In this document: in pieces, positions 50,801 through 62,800 of the stretch
How the letters are laid out: each line of letters begins with the position of its first letter
How positions within the stretch are numbered: position 1 is the stretch's first letter
From: Arcuatula senhousia
Taxonomy: Eukaryota; Mollusca; Bivalvia; Mytilida; Mytilidae
Direction: 5' to 3'
DNA: 64,000 bases
NCBI GenBank assembly: GCA_963971305.1
Contig: OZ020309.1
Span: 5,573,001 to 5,637,000, forward strand
The notes under the pieces: model-generated
The model's database searches: none
Seen by the model: only the letters and a program-made list of their open reading frames with translations
What the model was told of the DNA's origin: nothing
Made by a program: the position numbers and the translations under genes

Positions 50801-53800
50801 CTAAATTATTATGAACTGGCGTTTAATTGCTCATCATTAACATCAAGTTTGGAGCGCATGCAGTTTTACATGAAAATATTCTTTCAAACGTATAAACATA
50901 ATTTTTATACTGCAAATAGATTAACAAATTATTTTTCATATCCCAAATGAAAAAAAAATCATGGGAAATGGCCACTTTTTAAGGAAGTAACACAATTTAA
51001 GGTATTTTTTAATGCTGGCGTCACACTGTCCCGATTTTGAAATACGATGGACACACGAATGTGAAAATGTCAACTTCGTGCGAAGTTAGTCCCGAACTTG
51101 CTAAAAATCAAAATCAAAACCGAAGAGTATACGATTATAACCGATGGCTAAGCGATCGGAAAAGTAGCACATACGAATAGCTGCGAACCGATTACGAAGT
51201 GGTTACGATGTTATCAAGATTAGTCGAGAATTAGATCCGAAGGAGACACGAATTTATACGACGGCTGTACGACGTCGTGTTTAGCATACGATTGGTCTAC
51301 GAAGCATCACGATGGGTATACGAAGTATGAAATATAATAACGCGATTTGCAATAAGATTATATAATTTAGTCTATATAAATTGTCCTTGCAGCCTCTAAT
51401 TAGTATTTATGGATGACAAGTTAAAACGATGGCTCTCCAAGCAAACCCCTGCTGTCCCTGGTGTCGATCAGTAAGAGTAGATAAGACATTTGATCGATAG
51501 CTAATATGTAGAGCCTGTTAAGATAGAACAAAAAAGATGACGCTACTATATCTTGTTTTGATCGTGCGAGTTGCCCGAAGCACACATAATCTGAAAACAA
51601 GAAGAATATGTTGTAACTATGTAAAAAGTTCAAAAATTTTAGCTGTTGCGAATAATTCTTGAACAAAGCGTGTCCACCTCATAATACATAACTTCGTTAC
51701 CGGTCCTATACCGGTATATAAGTCCAAAGGTCTCGTAAATATTTGCGGACCGAAACGGAATGTTAACTTGATCTCAGTAACCCGTAATGGTGGACTGGCA
51801 TACAGTACATACCAAAAAGCAGTTTAATAACTATAATAAAGGGTTTAGAAAAAAAGTGTGGGAAACTGATATTTCAGTGAAATTCCAAAGATCAAAGGGT
51901 CCTAACTCTGTAAAAAATTGCGGACCGGAACAACGCGTTACTCGTCATGGTTTAAAATCTATATATAAGGTTTAAAAAACGTGCGAAAAAGTTATTGTAA
52001 CAGCGAGACGGTCGGGCCGGACAGAAAACACAAACGGACAGACGGAGTGCCAAGTTAAAGTCCCATTCGGCTTTTGCCGGTAGGGGACTGATAACAACTA
52101 AAGTAAGTTAAAAATGTTTAAACTCTTATCTCTGATATTGAAATTTAAGTATTAAAAGATGCCACAAAAGCCTGGACGAGCACGCAAAAGAGGGAAGCGC
52201 CTGGCTGGAAAGAACAGGACAAAAAGAAAAGCGTCAGAAGAGTCTAGATCCAGACTGTCTTCGCTTTGTTTTGTCTTTTCTTTTTGTACTTTTGAGACTG
52301 ATCATTCTAGTTTCATTTTTTTTTTAATTTCCCCTATCAATTTTTCGAAACTAAAAAAAAATGAATATAGAATTAATGTGTGTACTTGTATCATAAGCTG
52401 CTGTCTTGTAAGTCTTCCTCCTGCTGCATTTTAATTATGAGGGGGGAAATCAGAGCTATATACATGTACTAACTTTTCTTTTTCTAAATGATTTATTGTA
52501 ACATGCCCGTAACTGAAATGGATTAATAAATTTCCCTATATAAGGCACTTTTGACACGTTTGATATTTTTTTACTTCAGAAATCGTACTGCTTTGACCAG
52601 TGCCGCGTTTCCGTCTCCATGCCATTACTCTATGCCATTACATTAGTTACGACGGATATACGAATACAATGCGAGGTCTTGGCGACGCCGTGTTTCCTTT
52701 GCACCACCTTCGGAAAGTTTCTTGTTTTATTCGTGTAGCCATCGTAAGATAAATTTAGCCAACGACACTAAGAAGGCAACACGAAATCAGAAGATGTCTT
52801 TACGAAGGCATTACGATAGAAAGGATGGATTAACGAACACAACACGAACAAGGACCTTTGCACGAACCTTCGGGAGTTTTTTAACATGTTAAAAAATTAG
52901 GAAGGCATTACGAAGTTGCTCCCGAAGTTGAAATATTTCAGCCGATGGTGCTACGATGGTAAAAGATGGCAACACGAATAGCGCGATTTGAATACGATCA
53001 CTCCCGATTTTGAAAATATCCATAATCGTGTTTCCATCGGGGTCAAAATCGGGATAGTGTGACGCCAGCATAAAAAACAATCAACCACATGTTATTTTAA
53101 TTGTTTTGCATATTTATTCATAAGAAATGGCAGTAATACCTATTTTTCGTTTGTTAGGGTATGCAAAAAATGTTATTTACATTAAATGTAATCCTCTACG
53201 CGTATTATACAACGTAAAAAAAGTTCATACCCCAATGAAAAAAATCCTTACAGTCTTCCTTAATTAGAGGACTAGCTGGTAAATGCTTTATATCGGCTTT
53301 AATTTGCCGTACAAAAAGGAACAAAGGTACTACTCCATTAATGAAACTATAGTTAGATTCATATATCATAATATTTGCATCGTCAAGAAAATTTCTCTCA
53401 CAGTCATGCGCGAAGTATATGATGCAGTTTCTTAATCGTTTAGACTCATATAATTTTAATATATTGTGGTGATTATACAAGTTTATAAAACGTATCATCC
53501 ATGGAATCGATTGTTTCATCAAAGGAGTTGTACCGTACCTGTGCCTGTGTTTTAATTACCTTTGTTTTAGCTGTGGTTCCGTAGCTCCTTATGGTCTTTT
53601 TTTCATTTTCTGATTTCTGACCATATGGTCCGCAAAAATAATAAATATCAAACAGAGCTACGAAACACAGCTACCATTTTTCATGACGAAGCTATCACTT
53701 GGTTATTGAAACAGTAATCTTGTATAGAGTAGTTGCCCGAATGATCTAAGTTACTGGTTTATCAGTAGGTGGTATTGCACTCGGTGCGACAAATATTCGA

Positions 53801-56800
53801 GGAAAGACTCCCTCTTAGGGTGCAAATAAATTTGTATCTCGAATTTGCAGCGTATGTATAAATAAAAGGTTTGTATGGATAACTAGACTCATATATAATA
53901 GTAAAAGTCCACATTTTGTAAAATTAAAGACAATTCTCTCAGGGGTAAGTGCCAAAGATATGCAAGAATTTCTGCTTCGTTTAGACTCATACCTGTATAT
54001 GTACTGGTATGAAGTGGCAACAATAGGTTTTTTCTATACTAATTACTAAGCATGTTTCCTTAATTTCTTACGGTAATTCTTACCAAATGAACACAAAGAA
54101 TGTCGAACACAATTCCAAGCTTCTTTAAAATCCTCCACAAGGCTTGAAAAATCTGCAGTCTTCGGATCTTTAAAACAAATTTTTATAATATCAGGGGAAG
54201 AAATTACAATTTAAAAAAGATATATTGTATGTTACACTTTATGGTCTTTTTTATTTTAGAACAGCTTAATTAATTCCCTGAATAAGAAATAAAAGAAGAA
54301 CGAAGATTTGTGTGATGCCCTAGTGCTAAGCAACTTTTTCTGATGAATTTGTGAAGATAGTTTTTAATCTTTTTTTTATTTTTACGTTACTCAATAAGTT
54401 TCGCACTGTTGAGACAGAATTTACCTTGACAGTATTCGTGTTTAACCCTTCCTATAGTCAGTTTATTTGCATCAGCTTTAAAAAGGCTCCTGCTGAATTT
54501 CTGTATCAACAGTTTTTGTAGCTTGATGATATTTGGTATAAATCTGATTGCTCGAAGATGGTGTTCCTGTCAAAACATTTAGTATACAAAATAGAACTCA
54601 ATAAAATGTTAATATCAAAAGAAGGCAAATCATTATACGGAAAGCACTTTGTAATAATTTAAAAGATAATTTTAAGGATTACACATATAGCTAGTAAGAT
54701 GAGAGCGTATATCTTATTCTTAAAAATACTTTCGAAGTCACAAAAATAAGATTTATTCTGCTTTTTGTACTTTTAATACACTTTTATCTATAAGCGAAAG
54801 AATAGTTGATGGCTATCCTTCTGGTCTATTTCACTTTTTTATTGCTTACAATTTTATGCTAATTCAAATTACCAGCTGTCAGTTACAGTCAGATACTAGT
54901 AATCAGATTTCTCAATAATTACATTAAAAAGTAGTGTATATTGTGTTAGGTAGAAAGAGTGTGATGTACCATTTTTTTGGAAATTTAGAATAAAGGCACA
55001 GTTTAATATGTCATGAGGTAAAAATAACGAAAATTGTTTTAGGATAGAAAAAGCTTGTCAGAAAGTGAATTACAACTGCAGAAAAATTTTATTTAGAAAA
55101 GTTTTCTAACGATAACTGTGTAATAATGCAATCTCGTTTTTTGAAGTGTTTAGAACATTTATTAATTTAATTGTACTTTAAAAGATTGTAACCCCCCACC
55201 CCCAAAATGTAAATACCCCACCTCAGAATATCAATTAGAAGATCTTTGAAATATGAGGTGCACATCTAAGTAATGAAACATAGATTGTCTAAAAGTTTTA
55301 TAAAAAGCCATTGACGGTTTAAAACGAAGTAGAAGATAAGAGATAGGTAACAACTTGTCGTCCAAAGGCGTTGAATATCATTCGTGTTTAGAAACTCCCA
55401 AAAAACAGTTTGACCAACCTTGATATAAGAGCAGCGCATCAACATTATGTCACAGAGTGTGTGCGAAAGTTGTATAAAATACATTTAGGGGTTAAGAATG
55501 AGGAGCGGATAAAGACCCGGTAGCCCAAAACTGTCCAATGGTATAATTAAGTCAATGTTTTGCTATGGAAAATCCCAAAAAATCATTTTGACCAATTTTT
55601 GAAATAAAAGGTGCACATGTACATTTTGTCACAAAGATGGTGTAAATATCCATGGAAATCCTCGTGAGGTTAAGGAGGAGTAGCCGATAAGATATGGGGA
55701 GCCCCTCGCTTTTCAATGGCTCAGTCCATTTTTTGCTATGGGAAATCCTCAAAAGTGTTTTGACCGACTTTTAAAATAAAAGGCGCACTGCCACATCTAC
55801 ATTATGTCACAAAGATTGGGTGAATATTTCAAGTAAAAAAAAGACCGAATACTAGCTCTCTTTTAGAAGACGAAACGCGCGTCAGGCGTAGCAAAATTTA
55901 TTGTCTGGAACTTTGTTGTCATTTGTATTTCAACCTCACGTTCCGTTATATTGATGATGTCCTTTCACTAAACAATTCTCGATTTGGTGACTTTCTCAAT
56001 CTCATATATTCCCAGGAGCTTGAGATAAAGAACACAACGGATTCTAGGAAGCCTGCTTCATATTTAGATCTATATCTCGAAATTGACGACTCTCAAGGAA
56101 GACTTTCAACAAGGCCCTATGACAAACGTGATTACTTCAACTTTCCAATCGTCAACTTTCCCTTCTTGTGAAGCAACATTCCGTCCGCTCCAGCTTATGG
56201 AGTTTACGTATCTCAATTGATTCGTTACTCCAGAACATGCGGGACTTAAATAGATTTCCTTAGCATAGCGCATCTGACGCCAAAATTGCTCACACAGGGT
56301 TATGTTGCTCCTCAGTTGCTGTCTTCACTCAAGAAATTTTACGGAAGACATCATGCACTAATAGACATATACTAGTATGGGAGTTCGATCTTTCAGATGA
56401 GTGTCGATGTTGGTTTGTCATAGGGTATTGTTTTGTCTTCCTTTACCGGATTAGACACGCTGAATGAACTATTCGCCACGCAACGGGTGTGCTATAGCAA
56501 GCAGGAACTGCTTACTCTTCCGGAGCACCTGATTTCACTCTTGTTTCGACTGCCCTTTCGGACTTTTGACTTTCGGTACCTCTGCTTCTTTGGTTTAAGA
56601 GCAGCTGTGTATAAGATATGGAAAACCTCATGTGTAACGGAGGAAGGACACACGGACTGAAGGACACCCCTATCACTTTATAATCCCCTCTTTTTAAGCA
56701 GGGGTTATAAAACAAATTACATTCTTCATGAAGAGTTTAAGAATAGGAAAAGTTTCTGGTCCGGTTGTTTCCAGATTTCTATGGAGCTGATTGATAGTTA

Positions 56801-59800
56801 TCATTGATCTGTATTTCCACATAGCTGGGTTGCTTTCTAGTTTTTCTGTGCTAAAGGTCTCCTTTTCTTTATGCATTTCTGATATAATTTGAAGTAGTGG
56901 ATCGGAACCTTAAATGAAGAGTAGTATAACATCAAATATTTTAAAATTGAAAAAAAAGTTTCTCTATTGTCTAAATATGAGAATATATATTAATATTCAA
57001 ATAATAAACAAAAACTGAAACAATAAACATGCTGGCACAATTTACTCATATTATCTGACATTTTCCATCACCCAGTGATACACAGAGTAGAATTATTCCC
57101 ATGTATATGAATGCTAGAATTGGTGTTACGTTACGCAGCGTTAAATCATAATTACAAAGACAATCAAAAGGGAGCTAGCACTAATATTTGTGTAATCACA
57201 AAAATTAAAATTAATGTTTTGCATATCTAAGGTTTTTTTCAAATCAGAGTATTACCTATAGTTGTGCACCTAGATGCCACCAATCATTGTCCCATCATTA
57301 ATATTTGTTGATATATCGATGCAAAATACTTGACTACCTTATTGTTGTTTTCATTTACCCTCTCGTAATTTTGACGTTTGAATTGCCCATTAGAACCGCT
57401 CTGCTTCTCTTACTTTACAACAAGCTTATAATTGTGAGTTTAATTAAATACGTACTAAGTCTTTTATCATCTAAAGTAGCCTTGTTGTAATACGCTAATT
57501 TTTCGTCCATTACCTAAAAATAAAAAATAAAAACAAACTGATAAATCAAAAATTTTTGTTCATGTATTTGTTTCCTATATCAATATTTTTACTTTAATTC
57601 TTTTTATTTTTTCTGTGTAAAGCTCAGTCGAAAATAAAACATATCATCATAATACGTCTGCAACATGTTGATTTATGTACGTTGGATGACAAATATGGAC
57701 AGTAAATGGCTATGGACAAATGCCGCCCATGTTGTATTCAAAGAGTTTGTTGACACATTCATTTTGTTGTGGACTTCCAATATATTTATATCAACGTAAG
57801 GCAAATTCTATTTTTTATTGGTGTCTTTGCACATTTGATCCATCATTTCTCGAAAACGGTAAGAGATATCGCAAATCTGATTTCAAAGGAGGCATGGATT
57901 TATAAACAGATTCCAATTAATTTAAAAAGATCTTAATTCAGCCAAAAAAATGAAAATTTGTTTGATGACTTGTCTTGCAAGGGACACAAAAAAATCAATA
58001 TATATCGTTATTTCGATAAAATATTTTATATCGTTATTGCAATATAATAATAACGTTATAACGATATAATGATATAATCATATTGTAATAACGATATCAT
58101 TATTTTGAAATGATATAATTTTCATATCGTTATTACAATATATTCATTCGAGATAACGATATATTATGTCGAAATAACGATATATAATATCGAAATAACG
58201 ACAGAGTTTATTGAAATAACGATTTAATTATTATTAATATTTAATTAACGATATGATATATTAAAATAATAATATAATAAATTTTATCGAAATAACGATA
58301 TGAATAAATTTCATTTTTCGATGTCCATTGCAGGGCTCCGTAGAATGTGACACCCGGTAGCATCGTTATCGCTACATTGATATTTTTAGACATAGCAAGT
58401 TGACATAACAAAAAAATCAAATAGGTTTTGATAACCTACAGATGCATTCCCACTTACTCTGGTGACAGGAAGAATAAATTGCTCATCAAAGTGTCTTTCC
58501 CACTCTTCTCTCGATTCCTTTTGTGTCAAGAAGCATACATTTTCTGGAAATGTTCTACCTGTGAAAATAAAGAAAAATGTTATAACAAAATTCAGGAATC
58601 CATTCGTTCTGAGACTAAATGCGAGACCATCCTCGCAAAAGGTGTCAAGTGGCTGTTTAAAAAAAATCGGTCCATGAATTTTCACCACTGGCAATGTTTA
58701 AGCTACGAACCTTGATGTTAGACGCATAAAACATTTCACAACCGACTCTCATATAGAATTAAGGGTAGCTATGGTTTTTTAATATAGCTTAACTTCTTGC
58801 TAGGGAATAATAAAAAATAATGAGATGTGAGATTAGTGTACGCGACACAGCCCACAGTCAAGCGGCAATTTAGAAAAACCACATAGACTTGATCTATGCT
58901 TGATCTATGGCAATTTAACTCAGACACAGAAAGTATAAATGTTTACTTTATTATCTGAAAGGGCTCTAAATTTATTAGTACCGGTGTAATACGCTGTTTC
59001 TAAAACTCTTTTGGCGGCGATTTTTAAACCGGTGTACAATTTCATCTGATACTTGTTATCCAAATACAGGACAATTATATATATTTTTTTTCGAATTCAC
59101 CAACTTATAACTTTCTTCATCATTTGTAAGAAACGAAAACCATTTTGAAAAGGACAAGTATTATCTTTCACTACTGAAAAATCATAACAAGCCCTTTTTA
59201 TCTTGTACGTTGTAGGTAATATTCGATTAAGAATTTGTTGGTGATTTGGTCCTTTTAAAAATCTTACAGTAACGGTTCGACCTGGGTCTTAAATCGAAGG
59301 GAATGAGTTTTCGATCAAAATAACTTTTATTTATTATAATTATGTTGATCAAGTTTAAAGGAAATGGCCACAATATGATCCTTTTTCAACACAAAAGTGA
59401 AAATGCCGGACATGTTTAACTAAGGGCAATTACCAAAATGTATGTTAGAAATAAAATAAAACAAAATTCCAGACAATAAATTTTGCTAGGCCTGAACAAA
59501 ATAAAGTAGAACACTGCGACGGAAATACTGCCACGGACAAATGGACGAACAAACGGACGAACAAATGGACGAATTATAGACAGTGGTAAAACAGTATACC
59601 GTCTTCCTCCTTCTGGGTGGCCGAGTGGTCTAAGGCGCTGGTTTCAATACCACACTAATGATCGCTAGCCGATCACCTCTCAGCTGGTGTTCGAGTCTCG
59701 TTTGTATTTAACAAAAAAGGGACTTCCCCAACTGTATGTGATTAGGTTTGTTAGTTACCTGCTGTCCAAGGTCGGTGGTTTCCTCCGGGTACTCCGGTTT

Positions 59801-62800
59801 CCTCCATCAATAAGACTGACCGCCCTACATGGCCCAGGTGCGTCGATAAAGGGCATAAATCACCAACACAACACACACACACACTCCTTCTGCGAAACGG
59901 TGATACATGTATAATGATTGTTTCAAGAGAGAACCCCACGAGTAAGACAAAGTAAATAACAAAAACTGCCACATTTTTAGGATCAAACCGTTGTCTCTAG
60001 ACAAAGGTTATATGACAATACGTCTCATACAGTTTTCCAATCGATATCAGCCAGTGGTAGAAACATTTTAAATTGATCATCCCAATTAGTTAGTTTTGCT
60101 ATTATTTTTTGTACTGTACTGGTCTTATAGTTTCTTAGTAATTCTATATAATTTCATCTTGACATTATAGTGTGGATGTGTGTGTGTTGACTATCCTACA
60201 GACATGGGCTATACAGGTTGGTCCGTTCAAATTGTGGAGGAAAACGGAGCACCCACAAAAAGGTCACACACCTTTAGACAGGTAGGACCAGGTGCATTTC
60301 ATTACTTTAACATTGTCAAAACATGCAGATTGGATTTTAATTGTTTTTGCGCGTTTGAACATTTTAAAGTACTACTGCTTCTTCCAGATAATTGTGGCAT
60401 GATGACTTTCCGATAAGAATCTTTAAGAGCATGCTTGTACTATCCAAACCGTTAAGGCTGATTTAAACTGATGTCTCCGTTTCTTTCCTTAGTTTGCCTA
60501 ATTGACCAAGTCAAGATCAATATTACACCTGGGCGATCAGCTCACAATAAAACACCCATAGATGAAACATCAAAGCCTTATATAAAAGAATAAAAAGTTA
60601 TGACACGGACATCCTTAATATGTAAAATTAGCATTAATTTGAACTTCATGTCATATGAAAACAATTCTGGTATGTAAAACATGGTATCATGATGATACAT
60701 GCACATGCCAAATATCAAAATTTATATATGTCAAAGGAGAAAATGGTTATGACGGTGACCCAAACGTCCTCGGGGGCTTCTTTCTAAATAATCAATGGTA
60801 TGAGTATGTCGCAATATAGAGTCTACTTTTTCAGGCATCAAGATGTAGAACAGGGTTACACATTCAGACCAGCTGTTACCAACAGGGTTAAAAATACGTA
60901 CAAGTCAGTAAATTTCATCTGTTAAATAAAATTAAATTTTAACCTTAGAATGCTTCTAAAAACGAATGTTTCGGATCTATTTCACCTCAAAAAGTTATCC
61001 CTATTTTGAATTTCCCCTGAACGGCTATATACAGTAAAATATATACACAAAAGCATTTTGATATCGTCATAACAGGGTATGATATAAAACGTCGGCTGGC
61101 ATAACGGAATGTTTTTCGCAAATTTCTTGATATAGCAGGTTCCAGTTCAGAAGAGACCAACGGCACAGGTATACCATAAATTATAGGCAGTAGCCCCCCG
61201 GGAAGGTGTCATATCACATATCATTTAAAAAATTCAGTTAAAGTGGTTCTGTAAAGTGTTATCAGAAAATTAGATTTTTTAAATTGTTTACAGACGACGG
61301 ACAGCAGTGGAAGAAAGACGCATAGAGATGGCACAAGCTCAAATGGTCATCGGTCAAGTGAGAAGATTTTATTTGCTAAATGATAGTAAATCGTACTGTA
61401 AAATATAAATTATACAAACCTATGAGAGCTTCTGTGTGTTCTTTCATTATATTTGCCAACAAAAAGTGGATCAAAGCAAGAACATCATCTAAACTTTTTT
61501 CAAGGACACTATGAAGACAATCCAAATCATGTTTGATATGACTCAAAACGAATATTGCAACATCTGCCTCCCTTATTTTTGGTGTGATGGTCTCGCATAA
61601 TACCTTAAACCAGAAATAAATTGATTTTAAAAATAACATGTGTATATTACACCCCTCTCAGACATCAAATCTGAGGACGGAGCCCGAAGATTTGATTGTC
61701 TGAGAGAGGTAAAATGAAGTTATACTGTTGCGCTGTTTATCTCATATGTAATCAAGATAATTTTTAAACCATGGTATAAAATCTATGTTATGGTATGGAT
61801 TTGAAATTTCTTTTTTCTAAAGTAGATACATGCAATATAGATATTTTTTTTTTATTATTTTTATGTTAAACTATTATTGTCCATTGTGGTTTTTCTGAAT
61901 TTCCACTTGATTGTGGGCTGTGTCACGTACACTTTTTCAACGTCTCATTATTCACTATTATTATCTAAAGCATCGTTATTTTAAATTAAATTGACAAAAA
62001 TCTAGTTTAGATTTTAAAGTAAAATGTGATGATAAATCACTGCTTTAAATGTTTTTGCGTGCTGCATGTCCATAGGAAGCTACTCAGTAAAACGGTGTTA
62101 ATTGAATAAAACATACTGTGGTTTCATTATTATTAGTGGGGTATCTATTTTCGTGGCTGGCGTTGACCAGCGAAATTTGATACGCCACGAAAAGGAAATT
62201 TAACATTGGTCTGTATACTGCAGACTTTAGGACCACGAATTTAAGATTCCACAAACTTTTTATCAAACCATGAAAATTGGTACCCACGAAAATAAATGAA
62301 TTCACAGTAGTTTTTTATAACTCTATCTAGATCAAGATTAATTTCTTAACAGATTTATTGTAGTAATCCTGTAGTCTGTAGTGCTGAGTAAGCATCAAGC
62401 AAAAATCAAACAATACAAAAGTCACCTCAATTTAATTGTCTTGCTGATAATACAGTCAGTGGTAGATACGATACTTATACTATACCATGATACAGTATGC
62501 CAAGTTTTAGTACTCAAAACACCTTCCCTAGTTTTCGATGATGTTATCATAGTTTTACATCAGTTTTAAGAACTTGTTAACATCATCAAAATTATTAACG
62601 ACCAAGTAAAAGTTCATGAAAGTGTATGCGATTTACACTTTCAAGAGGCTGTAACCTCATCAGATTTTTACATCATTTCATTGGTCAGAGCTAATTTTCC
62701 ACTAAGCTGTCAGTCTGTCAAACATGAAATCTAACACCAACAACAGTATAAGTGAATTTATGAGATGTTGGCATATTGATTTGTGCAAACGCAGACTCCA

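Larger units (their letters stand above)
50764..54083 (-). other. Intron 7 (3.3 kb) if exons 7 and 8 join directly
   Basis: It holds the 2.1-kb foldback element and a 95-codon open block at 53252-53537. Joining exon 7 directly to exon 8 keeps the frame (G plus GT gives Gly). Confidence 0.5.
54567..56720. other. Intron 5 (2.2 kb)
   Basis: It contains the ribozyme-linked reverse transcriptase remnant (55868-56710). Bases 55400-55830 hold tandem-like words (TTTTGACCAA, AAATAAAAGGTGCACAT, ATTNTGTCACAAAGA) repeated two to three times. No other exon is needed. Confidence 0.5.
58559..61419. other. Intron 2 (2.9 kb)
   Basis: It holds a small ribozyme-unit remnant (59466-59496), a tRNA-derived SINE (59609-59900) and what may be a degraded end of a hairpin-type repeat (61290-61363: CAGACGACGGACAG, then CATCGGTCAAGTGAG). 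No exon-like frames remain. Confidence 0.5.

Noticed and set aside
52159..52434. Plus-strand frame starting with a basic stretch (MPQKPGRARKRGKR)
   Set aside because: The basic start is suggestive, but the rest is hydrophobic low-complexity sequence inside the foldback element, with no transposase motif.
59609..59700. A functional tRNA-Leu gene
   Set aside because: A and B boxes are present but the acceptor arm does not pair and the sequence continues into a SINE body and simple-repeat tail.
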